From the NCBI GenBank assembly GCA_963169345.1, contig CAUJCT010000001.1, positions 1 through 64,000 on the forward strand: a stretch of DNA of 64,000 nucleotides. The letters are read 5' to 3'. A model generated the notes under the pieces. That model was not told where the DNA came from. It searched no databases and worked only from the letters and a program-made list of their open reading frames with translations. Positions within the stretch are counted from its first letter, which is position 1. Each line of letters opens with the position of its first letter. Made by a program: the position numbers and the translations under genes. This DNA comes from Bacteroidota bacterium (GTDB taxonomy: Bacteria; Bacteroidota; Bacteroidia; NS11-12g; UBA955). Shown piece after piece: positions 44,359 through 53,294 of this stretch.

Positions 44359-45168
44359 TTTTTAAACACAGATATCGCAGAATATTATTTATAGAATATT
44401 TAAATTTTATATACAAATGTAGAAGTGATTTTGGAACTGTCCGCCATAGGCGGAAGGAAGTCGTTGAAAGATTCGCAGATGATTTTGGGATAATCTTTAA
44501 AAGTCAGGAACTGCGCAAATAGTTCGTCTTAAAAAAACAAACGTTTATAAATGTTTAATTTAAGCATAAATTTAAACGCCCCACTTAATTTTGCTGAGAT
44601 GATATTAGAGAATAAATTAAGTTTCTTGATAAGAAAAGCCATTTTTGAGGTTAATAAAAACTTAGGCCCGGGATTGAATGAATCAATATATGAAGAAGCA
44701 CTCAATTACGAGTTATTAAAAATGAATTTAAACGTTGAAAGACAAGTAGTCTTTCCTGTTTTTTATAAAGATATATATCTACAAAAGACATTTGCTGTAG
44801 ATATGGTCATTAATAAAGCAGTAATTATTGAATCAAAATCTGTTGAAAGTATTAATGAAATTCACAAAAGTCAATTATTAAACTACCTTAAATTATCAGG
44901 TATACAATTGGGAATATTAATAAATTTCAACACAAACTATATCCTCGATAAGAGAGATATTTTTAGAATTGTCAATTCGATTAATAACAGAATTAAAAAA
45001 TGAATCGTTCAAAACGAGTTCCCAGGTATTTATAAATCATCTTATACACTCCATATACCTTAAAAATTCGTAAGATTATAAGGTGGAAATCGAAGTTAAA
45101 AATATTAATAAGCTGTAATAAATCGAAAAATTTCTGTGCAATCTGCGTCAAAAAAAGTCCTCAACATT
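44359..45168 (+). mobile_element. Long copy C of the repeat element, carrying a GxxExxY gene
   Basis: The left end (TTTTTAAACACAGATATCGC at 44360) and right end (TCTGTGCAATCTGCGTCAAA at about 45133, then AAAAGTCCTCAACATT) are the same as in the short copies. Here the ends enclose about 810 bp including an intact GxxExxY gene (44599-45003). The internal core (TGTCCGCCATAGGCGGAAGG, then GATTCGCAGATGATTTTGGG) precedes the gene. Calling it mobile is inference from the repeat structure; no target-site duplication is evident. Confidence 0.55.
44599..45003 (+). CDS. GxxExxY family protein (PD-(D/E)XK nuclease-like)
   Basis: A 134-residue protein; an in-frame ATG at 44551 would add 16 residues but breaks the usual family length. 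The naming motif is in NLGPGLNESIYEEALNYEL (G-x-x-E-x-x-Y). It is followed by the nuclease-type core KTFAVDMVINKAVIIESKSV, with Asp, then Glu-Ser-Lys ten residues later, and HKSQLLNYLKLSGIQLGILI with the conserved Gln and Tyr. These fit a PD-(D/E)XK active site, but no activity is established for the family. It is nested between the terminal inverted repeats of copy C and is more AT-rich than nearby core genes. Confidence 0.85.
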   Translation: MILENKLSFLIRKAIFEVNKNLGPGLNESIYEEALNYELLKMNLNVERQVVFPVFYKDIYLQKTFAVDMVINKAVIIESKSVESINEIHKSQLLNYLKLSGIQLGILINFNTNYILDKRDIFRIVNSINNRIKK

Positions 45169-45184
45169 CAATTACCACATTGCT

Positions 45185-45235
45185 GTCAACTCAACCGCCA
45201 AACAATTCAGCATTTAAGCAGCGCAACGATATAGA
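45185..45235 (-). repeat. Degenerate CTGAA array joined to copy C
   Basis: CTCAACCGCCAAACAATTCA then GCATTTAAGCAGCGC: a decayed form of the CACCGCGACACAATTCAGCA module, in the same position relative to the element end as in copies A, B and D. Confidence 0.55.
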
Positions 45236-45260
45236 CAATTCATAAGTCTTAACAGTTCCG

Positions 45261-45478
45261 TTTTTTAACGCAGAAATCGCAGAATGTTATTTATAGAATA
45301 TTTAAATTTTAAATACAAATATAGAAATGATTTTTGGAACTGTCCGCCATATGCGGAAGGATGGCGCTGAAAGATTCGCAGATGATACATTATTTGCTTC
45401 TAATAATTTTGTGATAGCACAAATGGATATTGGATAAAAATGTTCTGTGCAATCTGTGTCAAAAAAGTCCTCAACATT
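45261..45478 (+). repeat. Short (non-coding) TIR-bounded repeat element, copy D
   Basis: It starts TTTTTTAACGCAGAAATCGC and ends TCTGTGCAATCTGTGTCAAA then AAAGTCCTCAACATT. Its left half, through TTATTTATAGAATATTTAAA and the TCCGCCATATGCGGA core, is nearly identical to copy C. An extra right end (CTGAGTAATCTGCGTTAAAA then AAGTCCTCAACATT) follows at 45590-45624, suggesting a nested or rearranged copy. Confidence 0.8.
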
Positions 45479-45639
45479 TTTGGAAGAAAAACTGTTGCTT
45501 TCCTCATAACTTTCTGCGCCATCTGCCGGTATTCTGCAAAGCAGATATACCGGAAAAATCCTAAAAAATAAATTAAACACAATATAAAGTTCTGAGTAAT
45601 CTGCGTTAAAAAAGTCCTCAACATTCAAATACCTCATAG

Positions 45640-45870
45640 CTGTCAATTCCACCGCAAAACAATTCAGCTATTTAGCATTTCAGCTATTCAGCTTTCTCTT
45701 AGACTTATGCATCGCGATCTGCTTGAGGCTGACAGGTAACGATGACGCCTATGGAAGTGACAATAATGTTTCGAGTCATGAATTATGAGAATCTTTAAGA
45801 ATATCGACAAGCTCTACGACTTAACGACTTAACAACTTAATAACTTAACAACTTAACGACTTAACAACTT
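45640..45870 (-). repeat. CTGAA array and TTAAGTCG array after copy D
   Basis: CACCGCAAAACAATTCAGCT and further TTCAGC units (45649-45692) are followed by ATGCATCGCGATCTGCTTGA then GGCTGACAGGTA (45706-45737), which also occurs near 11410-11440. A long ACTTAACGACTTAACAACTT array ends the module (45818-45870). No gene is supportable here. Confidence 0.7.
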
Positions 45871-45914
45871 CTCTTTCACTTTTCCACTTTTTCTCTATAT
45901 TGCAAGCCGAAACA

Positions 45915-46670
45915 ATGAAAGACAGACGCTACATTATCAGCGGTGCTGGCAGTGGTATAGGCCGCGCTATTGCACTTAAACTGGCAAGTGAAGGTGCCGG
46001 TATTATTCTTGCCGGTCGCAATATGGAGAAACTTGAAGAGACTATGAAATTGCTTCCTAAAGGCAACCATCTAATCGTTTCTACCGATATTCGTATAAAG
46101 AAAAACTGTGAAGAGGTTTCTGAAATCTTAAATGGCACTCACCTGGATGGTATAATTGCTAATGCCGGTGTTGGTGGTGAAAATTATTACGGAGAAAATG
46201 ATCGCTGGGACGAAATTATTGATACCAATCTCAGTGGAACTTATCATTTTGTCAGCTCATTTCTCGAACAACTCAAAAACAGCAGAGGCGAACAAAAACA
46301 TATTTTGGTTACATCATCAGTATTGGCTCGACTGGGTGTTAAAAATTACACTGCCTACTGTGCCTCAAAGGCAGGACTACTTGGTTTGATGCGTTCATGG
46401 GCTATGGAACTTGCAGAACACAATATTTTAGTCAATGCCATCAGTCCCGGATGGGTCAATACCAATATGGCAAGAGAAGGCATGGAAGGCATTGCCAAAA
46501 GTATGGGCATCAGTTATGACGAATTTAAAAAACTGGCAATGCAAAGTGTACCATTGGGCAGAATGGCTGAGCCAAATGAAATAGCCGATTTAGTACATTA
46601 TCTGCTGACACAAAGTGCCATTACCGGACAGGTTGTAGATATTAATTGCGGAAGCGTGATGAGCAGTTAA
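45915..46670 (+). CDS. Short-chain dehydrogenase/reductase (classical SDR)
   Basis: A 251-residue NAD(P)-dependent oxidoreductase. The cofactor motif is YIISGAGSGIGRAIALKLAS (TGxxxGIG type) with LAGRN afterwards. NAG is in IIANAGVGGE, the catalytic Ser in HILVTSSVLARLG and YxxxK in YTAYCASKAGLLG. The PG region is NAISPGWVNTNMAREG, and it ends VVDINCGSVMSS. All catalytic residues are present. The substrate is unknown; 3-oxoacyl or sugar/alcohol dehydrogenases look alike. The ATG at 45915 is preferred to a TTG at 45900. It starts right after the repeat island. Confidence 0.9.
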   Translation: MKDRRYIISGAGSGIGRAIALKLASEGAGIILAGRNMEKLEETMKLLPKGNHLIVSTDIRIKKNCEEVSEILNGTHLDGIIANAGVGGENYYGENDRWDEIIDTNLSGTYHFVSSFLEQLKNSRGEQKHILVTSSVLARLGVKNYTAYCASKAGLLGLMRSWAMELAEHNILVNAISPGWVNTNMAREGMEGIAKSMGISYDEFKKLAMQSVPLGRMAEPNEIADLVHYLLTQSAITGQVVDINCGSVMSS

Positions 46671-46682
46671 ACTCTGATAAAA

Positions 46683-47417
46683 TTATTTCACAACAACAAA
46701 TGCTGTTTGATAGTAATTATTAACAGCACCAATCAATTTAAATTCTCTGTAAAATGTCTTTTGATAAATGCTCAATGCGTAATACTCGTGATTAGGCACA
46801 TTAAATTCGTCAAAGAAAACAAGGTCACCGGGTTTTATAAATTCGTTAAGTGTTGAGAGAGCATAAAGAGTAGATGAGAATAAATCGGCATCCAGATGCA
46901 CGACTTTTTTTCTGCCTTTATCCATGGGATGAGATTTTAAAAAACCCGGTAAAGTATCCTGAAACAACCCTTTAATAAAGTGTACTCTATTGTCTTCGAA
47001 GTTAGGCATATCGGCACTCATGGCACCTTTTTTAAATGCCAGGCCCCAATCTTCAGGCAAACCTTCGAATGTATCAAAACCGTAGAATCGGGTGGATGGA
47101 TTTTGGTTATTTTGAATCCACCACTGCATAGATTCACCTCTGCATACACCAAATTCGAGATAATCAAATTCCCCTTCCTTCAACCCATGTTTGGACATCA
47201 CATCCGCGTATAAATTGTACCTGCGTTTATGGTCTCTGGTCCAGGTAAAGAAGTCATTAAACATTGACTTATCATTGTTTTTGGCAATGAATTTGGTCAG
47301 ACCAAGAATATTGTGAAAAAACAAGGTAGGATGACTTAAAAATCCAAGCCAGGTACCTGGTCGTGCGAGTAACACGAGGCCTTTAGCAGTTACATTCAGT
47401 GTTTTGAGAAAACTCAT
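46683..47417 (-). CDS. TylF/MycF-like class I SAM-dependent methyltransferase
   Basis: A 244-residue methyltransferase. Typical TylF-family motifs are FDYLEFGVCRGESMQWWIQN (SAM-binding), FYGFDTFEGLPEDWG (acidic loop), VVHLDADLFSSTLYALSTLN and GDLVFFDEFN (metal/substrate Asp residues). Family members O-methylate sugars of macrolides or surface glycans. In this genomic setting a surface polysaccharide substrate is more likely, but this is inference. It is convergent with the SDR gene, 12 bp apart. Confidence 0.85.
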   Translation of the reverse strand: MSFLKTLNVTAKGLVLLARPGTWLGFLSHPTLFFHNILGLTKFIAKNNDKSMFNDFFTWTRDHKRRYNLYADVMSKHGLKEGEFDYLEFGVCRGESMQWWIQNNQNPSTRFYGFDTFEGLPEDWGLAFKKGAMSADMPNFEDNRVHFIKGLFQDTLPGFLKSHPMDKGRKKVVHLDADLFSSTLYALSTLNEFIKPGDLVFFDEFNVPNHEYYALSIYQKTFYREFKLIGAVNNYYQTAFVVVK

Positions 47418-47453
47418 TATAGTTGCGGGGGTTATGATAAACGTTCAGTTGAA

Positions 47454-48428
47454 TTACCAGCCTAAAATCCAGGCGAAGATTAAAGGAGCTACAATAGTTG
47501 CATCACTTTCAACGATAAATTTAGGTGTATGAATATCCAGTTTTCCCCAGGTTATTTTTTCGTTAGGAACAGCACCTGAATAAGAGCCATAGCTGGTTGT
47601 AGAATCAGAAATCTGGCAGAAATAACTCCAGAAAGGCACATCATGCCATTCTAAGTCCTGATACATCATTGGTACAACACAAATTGGGAAATCACCTGCT
47701 ATACCACCACCAATCTGGAAGAAACCTACACCTTTACCGGCACTGTTGTTTCTGTACCAATCGGCCAGCCATACCATGTATTCGATACCACTTTTCATAG
47801 TTGAAGCTTTAAGTTCGCCTTTGATGACATAACTGGCAAATATATTACCCATTGTACTGTCTTCCCAGCCTGGAACAACGATAGGGATATTCTTTTCGGC
47901 AGCGGCCAGCATCCAGCTGTTTTTCGGATCAATCTCATAGTATTGTTCAAGGTCGCCACTCAGCAACATTTTATACATGAATTCATGCGGAAAGAACCTT
48001 TCACCTTTATCATCCGCATCTTTCCAAACTTTGTGAATGTGTTTTTGCAAACGTCTGAATGCTTCTTCTTCAGGAATGCAGGTATCAGTTACTCTGTTGT
48101 AATGATTTTCGAGCAAATCCCATTCCTCCTGAGGACTGAGGTCGCGGTAGTTTGGAACTCTTTTATAGTGACTGTGAGCAACAAGATTCATGATATCCTC
48201 TTCGAGATTGGCACCGGTACAGCTGATGATATCTACCTTATCCTGACGAATCATTTCAGCAAGTGACAAACCTAATTCAGCAGTACTCATAGCACCTGCA
48301 AGAGTAATCATCATTTTACCACCTTCGATTAAGTGGGTTTCATATCCTTTGGCAGCGTCCATAAGTGCAGCTGCATTAAAATGTCTGTAGTGATGCTCGA
48401 TGTATTGAGATACAGGTCCTTTGTTCAT
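47454..48428 (-). CDS. Deoxyhypusine synthase-like protein
   Basis: A 324-residue NAD-dependent enzyme of the deoxyhypusine/homospermidine synthase fold. Signatures are MITLAGAMSTAELGLSLAEM, IISCTGANLEEDIMNLV, NIPIVVPGWEDSTMGNIFA and FQIGGGIAGDFPICVVPMM. The catalytic Lys region is NEKITWGKLDIHT, equivalent to the SWGK lysine of eukaryotic enzymes. Bacteria lack eIF5A, so the product is probably a polyamine-type compound made by transferring an aminobutyl group from spermidine or a similar donor. A TATATTCG box lies at 48446-48453. Confidence 0.88.
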   Translation of the reverse strand: MNKGPVSQYIEHHYRHFNAAALMDAAKGYETHLIEGGKMMITLAGAMSTAELGLSLAEMIRQDKVDIISCTGANLEEDIMNLVAHSHYKRVPNYRDLSPQEEWDLLENHYNRVTDTCIPEEEAFRRLQKHIHKVWKDADDKGERFFPHEFMYKMLLSGDLEQYYEIDPKNSWMLAAAEKNIPIVVPGWEDSTMGNIFASYVIKGELKASTMKSGIEYMVWLADWYRNNSAGKGVGFFQIGGGIAGDFPICVVPMMYQDLEWHDVPFWSYFCQISDSTTSYGSYSGAVPNEKITWGKLDIHTPKFIVESDATIVAPLIFAWILGW

Positions 48429-48554
48429 TTCTAAAAAATTTGTCGCGAATATAATAGAAATTAATGAGGACTGTATGATGTAAAAACAAGCAAAAAGCAG
48501 GGGAAAAACTTACTGGATAAATAAATCAATTATCCAATTAAAATATACGATAGA

Positions 48555-49925
48555 TTAACCATTCACAGCATCAATCACATCGTATTTTGTAATGATGTGA
48601 ACATTGCCTCCCAGGTCGGTCATTAAAACTGCCTGATTGTTTTTATTGATTAATTTAGAAACTTGTTGAATTTCAGTATCCGGTTTAACCATTGGAAAAG
48701 GTTTTTGCATCACCTTGTCAATATTGGCAGATTTCAAATCTGGTTGATCAACAAGAGTTTCAAACAAATACGAGTCATTCAGAGAACCCACAAATTCACC
48801 GGCATCATTCACTACCGGAATTTGAGAAATATCAAACTTTTTCATCATTTGATAGGCGTCGTTTACTGACTGACTGGATTTGACTGTGACCAGTTTTTGG
48901 TTCTTATGATTTTGAATCAGGTCGATAGCTGTAGCTGCTTTTTTAGATTCAATGAAACCTCTTTCTCTCATCCAGTCTTCATTGAACATTTTACCCAGAT
49001 ATCTTGTACCATGATCGTGAAAAATCACCACAACAACATCGTCTTTTTTGAATTTATTTTTCATTTGCAGGAGACCGCCAATAGCAGCTCCGGCACTGTT
49101 CCCTACAAATATGCCTTCCATTCTCGGTATGAGTCGGGTGTAAATAGCAGCATTTTTATCTGTAACTTTTTCAAAATGATCTATGATACTAAAATCGACA
49201 TTGGCCGGAAGGAAGTCCTCTCCTATTCCTTCAGTGATGTAAGGGTAAATTTCCTCTTTATCAAAAACACCTGTTTCCTTGTATTTTTTAAAAACTGAAC
49301 CGTAAGTATCGATGCCAAATATTTTAATATTGGGATTTTTTTCTTTCAAGTATTTTCCTGTACCACATATAGTACCGCCGGTTCCAACACCTACTACCAG
49401 ATGGGTGATTTTACCTTCAGTTTGTTCCCAGATTTCAGGTCCTGTTGATTCATAATGTGCCAAAGAGTTACTAGGATTGTCATATTGATTGGGTTTCCAA
49501 CTGTTGGGTACTTCGTCCACCAGGCGAGATGAAACAGAATAATATGAACGAGGGTCTTCGGGTTCAACATCTGTAGGACAAACTATGACTTCGGCTCCAA
49601 ATGCTTTGAGTGCATCTACCTTTTCACGACTTTGTTTATCAGTAGTAGTGAAGATACATTTATAGCCTTTAATAACGGCAGCAATTGCCAGCCCCATACC
49701 GGTATTACCGCTGGTTCCTTCAATAATGGTTCCACCTGGTTTAAGCTGACCGGATTTTTCGGCATCTTCAATCATTTTGAGCGCCATTCTATCCTTAATG
49801 CTATTGCCAGGATTGGTTGTTTCAATCTTTGCCAAAACAGTACATGGCAAATCCGCCACAATTTTATTAAGTTTAACCAATGGCGTATTGCCAATAGTTT
49901 CCAGAATATTGTTAAAGTAGGACAT
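48555..49925 (-). CDS. Cystathionine beta-synthase
   Basis: A 456-residue enzyme with a PLP fold type II catalytic domain (residues 1 to about 330) and a C-terminal CBS-domain pair (about 340-456). The PLP Lys is in TNPGNSIKDRMALKMIEDAE, the phosphate loop in IIEGTSGNTGMGLAIAA and VVGVGTGGTICGTGKYL, and the Ser ligand region in FVGNSAGAAIGG. The CBS pair makes cystathionine synthase more likely than plain cysteine synthase; it is the transsulfuration enzyme joining serine and homocysteine. A TATCTTTG box at 49931-49938 lies 5 bp upstream of the ATG, predicting a leaderless mRNA. Confidence 0.9.
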   Translation of the reverse strand: MSYFNNILETIGNTPLVKLNKIVADLPCTVLAKIETTNPGNSIKDRMALKMIEDAEKSGQLKPGGTIIEGTSGNTGMGLAIAAVIKGYKCIFTTTDKQSREKVDALKAFGAEVIVCPTDVEPEDPRSYYSVSSRLVDEVPNSWKPNQYDNPSNSLAHYESTGPEIWEQTEGKITHLVVGVGTGGTICGTGKYLKEKNPNIKIFGIDTYGSVFKKYKETGVFDKEEIYPYITEGIGEDFLPANVDFSIIDHFEKVTDKNAAIYTRLIPRMEGIFVGNSAGAAIGGLLQMKNKFKKDDVVVVIFHDHGTRYLGKMFNEDWMRERGFIESKKAATAIDLIQNHKNQKLVTVKSSQSVNDAYQMMKKFDISQIPVVNDAGEFVGSLNDSYLFETLVDQPDLKSANIDKVMQKPFPMVKPDTEIQQVSKLINKNNQAVLMTDLGGNVHIITKYDVIDAVNG

Positions 49926-49930
49926 TGGGG

Positions 49931-49938
49931 CAAAGATA
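49931..49938 (-). promoter_or_regulatory. -7 promoter box of the cystathionine beta-synthase gene, adjacent to start
   Basis: Minus-strand TATCTTTG is followed by CCCCA and the ATG at 49925. Confidence 0.6.
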
Positions 49939-50031
49939 ATGAAAGTTCCGATTTGAGTTGGAGTAAAAGGTGTGCTCTAAATTTGGCAGTTTGCCTATTT
50001 TTCTATTTATTTGAAGTTTATCCATAAGATT

Positions 50032-51639
50032 ATGAAGCATTTCAAATTACTTTTCCTATTGCTCTGCGTTTCATTTGGTCGCAACACAGAGGCTCAAAAT
50101 TTTGACATCCAAAGTTTCGAATTAAAGTACAAATACGTTTATTATACGTTTACCATCGGCAATTATTACTACTTCAAAAACTACAACAATGAATTTATCA
50201 GGGTAAATAAAAACTCCCCAAGTAAAATTGAAGAATTTACAATAAAACCGGATTCAGATGATGAGGCTATGATTTCATTATTTGAAACAAATGGTAAAAT
50301 TTTTGGTATAGCTACTTACACAGAAGATAAGGTGAAGAGCGTAGCTAAATCATCTACCACAAGCTCAACAAAGTCAAGTACAACAACCTCAAATACCAGT
50401 ACAACCAGTACTGTAAGGTTCAGAACAAAGATTTATTTATACTTATACGATGAAATGGGTAATAAAGTAAAGAAAGTATTTCAAAAGGTGAATAAAACTG
50501 ACTCATTTGAAATAGACTATAAATACAATTTTGATGATGAGATTGTTTATATCTATCAAAAAGATTCGGTCATTCAGGCTTATGGCTTTGATTTAAACGA
50601 AAAATCAAACAAAAAATTACCTAAGTACCACTCAACTGAAGGTTCTACATATAATTTCCTGGATGCTTTTAAAGTCCTTTTCAAAAATTTAAACATCAAT
50701 TTCGGTTTGGATGCAGATTTATCATTTCTGAATACGGGTCTTTTTGACACTACTAAATTTGAGCATTACGCTGTGAGTTATATGAAGAATGAGAAGGAAA
50801 TGGCTCATTTTGATAAGTATTACACCAATTTAACCGTTCATACCAATAATGAAGGTAAATTAGGTAAAGAAATAGAAGTTGATTTAGGCTCTGATAAGTT
50901 AATTGTTGAAGCGGAATACAGAATTCTAAAAAACACCAATATACTTATATTTGGTAAATACATGGAAAAAACCACCTCAGCAAATCCAATGTATGGTATC
51001 TTCTCCTGTGTTTTAAATAAGAGTCTCGATTTTGTAAAAGATGTACAGACTCAGGAATTGACCAGGGTCAACAATGAAGGTCCTGTTGTTTTAAACAGAT
51101 ATGTTGGTTTTATTTTAACTAAACTGCACATGCCAAAGAAAGCCTTTCATATTAAAAAATCTGAAGAGGAAATGTTTATTAGCACCCATCAGGTGACATT
51201 TAAAAACTTTGTTGACCATATTTACGTTTTAAGAGTAAGTGAGACAGGCGAAATGGATATCAATCAAATTGGCACAAACACTGCCACTTCAAAAAGCGCA
51301 CCTGACTATCACGCTGCATTCAAACTTAAAAATAAAATCATCTTTTATTTCTACGATAACCCTGAAAACATCAATAACAAAGCGACTGACATGACTTGCA
51401 AGATGACAAAACCAGGTAAAAAAAGCAATTTATTAGTAGCCTGTTATTACGATTATGTCAATAATGAATTCAGTCAGAAGTTCACCGTATCCGACAGAAA
51501 AACGCTTAAAGTTTGTCCTGTTTTAAGTGATAGTTATATCAATACAGATGAGGAGAATGGCGTATACACCAGTTTCTTCCTTGGCAAAGACAAAAAAGGT
51601 AATATTAAAAAGATGTATTTGATTAAATACGGCGAATAA
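50032..51639 (+). CDS. Hypothetical secreted protein with Ser/Thr-rich linker
   Basis: A 535-residue protein with a signal peptide (FKLLFLLLCVSFGRNTEA). Regular short beta-strands follow, with a low-complexity Ser/Thr linker at about residues 105-130 (KSSTTSSTKSSTTTSNTS). There is no sorting domain, lipobox or known catalytic motif; no family recognised. The repeated YxYD/FDxxxxxxY pattern suggests a beta-propeller-like or WD-like fold, but this is a guess. The ATG at 50032 is preferred to a TTG at 50011. A bidirectional terminator follows. Confidence 0.65.
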   Translation: MKHFKLLFLLLCVSFGRNTEAQNFDIQSFELKYKYVYYTFTIGNYYYFKNYNNEFIRVNKNSPSKIEEFTIKPDSDDEAMISLFETNGKIFGIATYTEDKVKSVAKSSTTSSTKSSTTTSNTSTTSTVRFRTKIYLYLYDEMGNKVKKVFQKVNKTDSFEIDYKYNFDDEIVYIYQKDSVIQAYGFDLNEKSNKKLPKYHSTEGSTYNFLDAFKVLFKNLNINFGLDADLSFLNTGLFDTTKFEHYAVSYMKNEKEMAHFDKYYTNLTVHTNNEGKLGKEIEVDLGSDKLIVEAEYRILKNTNILIFGKYMEKTTSANPMYGIFSCVLNKSLDFVKDVQTQELTRVNNEGPVVLNRYVGFILTKLHMPKKAFHIKKSEEEMFISTHQVTFKNFVDHIYVLRVSETGEMDINQIGTNTATSKSAPDYHAAFKLKNKIIFYFYDNPENINNKATDMTCKMTKPGKKSNLLVACYYDYVNNEFSQKFTVSDRKTLKVCPVLSDSYINTDEENGVYTSFFLGKDKKGNIKKMYLIKYGE

Positions 51640-51675
51640 TTTCAGCCATACATTTTGTTCAACAGAATGAATAAA

Positions 51676-51714
51676 ATAAAAAAGCACTTAATATTGATTA
51701 AGTGCTTTTTTGTT
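51676..51714. terminator. Bidirectional Rho-independent terminator
   Basis: A 13-bp perfect stem (AAAAGCACTTAAT 51681-51693 with ATTAAGTGCTTTT 51698-51710, loop ATTG) has A-run and T-run on either side. It serves both convergent genes (50032-51639 plus, 51744-53159 minus). Confidence 0.9.
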
Positions 51715-51743
51715 TTAAGACTATTTTAATAAAGTATTGAACC

Positions 51744-53159
51744 TTACTTAGTCAGTATTTCTTTAGTGCCATTCAACTGATACAATTTTTGAGCAATTTC
51801 AGCTTGTTCATCACTCCATGCATTGTATTTGCGAACAGTTTCGCTAATTTCACTTAAGTATCTGTTGCGTGAAGGCGGTATGATAAAGACTTTCTCACTC
51901 ATTTCATCAGAAGCCTGGTAATGTGAATTGAATCCTGCCCCTGTTTTACTATCAATTAAGTCGAGCAGATTGCGGTAAAGGGTATTCATTCCCGGATCGT
52001 TGAACTGAGAAGCAATCGTTCCATAAACCGGCATTTGATCAGGATCAACATCAAAACGTTTATGATTGCGTTGGTACTGCTTCTTAACATCTCTCAATGC
52101 ATCTGCAGCTCCTTTTTTATCGAATTTATTGACAGCAATGATATCAGCAAAATCGAGCATGTCAATTTTTTCCAGCTGAGTTGCAGCGCCATATTCAGGA
52201 GTCATTACATACATAGCCACATTGCTGTGTTCTGTTATTTCAGTATCACTTTGACCAATACCGCTGGTTTCCAGAATAATCAAATCAAATCCTGCAGCTT
52301 TGAGAATTAAAATGGCATCATCCACATGTTTACTCAAAGCCAGATTACTTTGTCTTGTAGCGAGCGAACGCATGTAAACTCTGTTATTTCTGATGCTGTT
52401 CATACGAATTCTGTCGCCCAATAAAGCGCCACCTGTTTTTCTTTTGCTAGGGTCAACGGATATGATAGCGATGGTTTTATCTTTCATATCAAACAGGAAT
52501 CTTCTGACAAACTCGTCAACAAGACTACTTTTACCAGCGCCACCGGTACCAGTAATACCTAATACAGGAACATTTTTATTAGATGCTGCGATATGGTCGT
52601 TTATGGTATTGCGGTATTTGGCAAATTCCTCCGGATTATTTTCAGCACAGGAAATGGTTTTGGCAATATAAGTAGGATTTTTGGCCAATATTTCTTCCAG
52701 TTTGAAATCGATGTTCTGACCAGTAGCAAAATCGGCTTTTTGAACCAGATCATTGATCATACCTTGCAATCCAAGAGCACGGCCATCGTCTGGGTGATAG
52801 AGTTTCGTAATACCATAAGCTTCGAGGTCACTGATTTCTTCGGGAAGAATAGTACCTCCACCACCACCAAATATTTTAATATGACCGGCACCTTTTTGCT
52901 GCAATAAATCGTACATATATTTAAAGTACTCATTATGCCCGCCCTGATAGCTTGTCATAGCAATGGCATTGGCATCTTCCTGAATAGCGGTATCCACTAC
53001 TTCTTCGGCACTGCGGTCGTGACCAAGGTGAATGACTTCGCAGCCTGTGGACTGGATGATACGTCTCATAACATTGATGGCAGCATCGTGACCATCGAAA
53101 AGAGAAGCGGCAGTTACTATTCTGACTTTGTGCTTAGGTTGGTATACAGTATCTTGCAT
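51744..53159 (-). CDS. Stand-alone B12-binding plus G-protein module of IcmF (isobutyryl-CoA mutase fused)
   Basis: A 471-residue protein with the first half of IcmF. The B12-binding domain is [20 protein letters not shown] (His ligand of cobalt in DGHDAA), with [17 protein letters not shown]. The MeaB/ArgK-like GTPase domain has Walker [53 protein letters not shown] and the base motif VNKFDKKG. The frame ends a little after the interdomain linker ([20 protein letters not shown]), whereas IcmF is usually about 1100 residues with the acyl-CoA mutase domain last. That domain is not downstream: a terminator and an opposing gene follow. A TACTTTTG box lies at 53179-53186. Confidence 0.8.
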   Translation of the reverse strand: MQDTVYQPKHKVRIVTAASLFDGHDAAINVMRRIIQSTGCEVIHLGHDRSAEEVVDTAIQEDANAIAMTSYQGGHNEYFKYMYDLLQQKGAGHIKIFGGGGGTILPEEISDLEAYGITKLYHPDDGRALGLQGMINDLVQKADFATGQNIDFKLEEILAKNPTYIAKTISCAENNPEEFAKYRNTINDHIAASNKNVPVLGITGTGGAGKSSLVDEFVRRFLFDMKDKTIAIISVDPSKRKTGGALLGDRIRMNSIRNNRVYMRSLATRQSNLALSKHVDDAILILKAAGFDLIILETSGIGQSDTEITEHSNVAMYVMTPEYGAATQLEKIDMLDFADIIAVNKFDKKGAADALRDVKKQYQRNHKRFDVDPDQMPVYGTIASQFNDPGMNTLYRNLLDLIDSKTGAGFNSHYQASDEMSEKVFIIPPSRNRYLSEISETVRKYNAWSDEQAEIAQKLYQLNGTKEILTK

Positions 53160-53178
53160 GGATTAAGAATGTACGCCG

Positions 53179-53186
53179 CAAAAGTA
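53179..53186 (-). promoter_or_regulatory. -7 promoter box of the IcmF-like gene
   Basis: Minus-strand TACTTTTG lies 19 bp upstream of the ATG at 53159. No cobalamin riboswitch is visible here, unlike the uptake operon. Confidence 0.55.
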
Positions 53187-53294
53187 CAAAATTATAGGCA
53201 AAGAGGACAACATTCCTCTTCAGATAAAAAAATGTAAAATTTTTAAGCTTATTTGAAACTTTTTAAGCTTTCATGGAACTTATAGACAAGCTGA

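Noticed and set aside
45302..45652. 116-residue minus-strand frame, with similar frames at 45400-45624 and 11277-11507
   Set aside because: They run through copies of the repeat element (NVEDFF comes from the reverse of GTCCTCAACATT) and are by-products of the repeat sequence.
45640..45870. Possible CRISPR array in the short tandem repeats
   Set aside because: Units are 8-9 bp, directly adjacent and without unique spacers; no cas genes are near.
48555..49925. Cysteine synthase
   Set aside because: The C-terminal CBS-domain pair makes cystathionine beta-synthase the better call, although the catalytic domains are alike.
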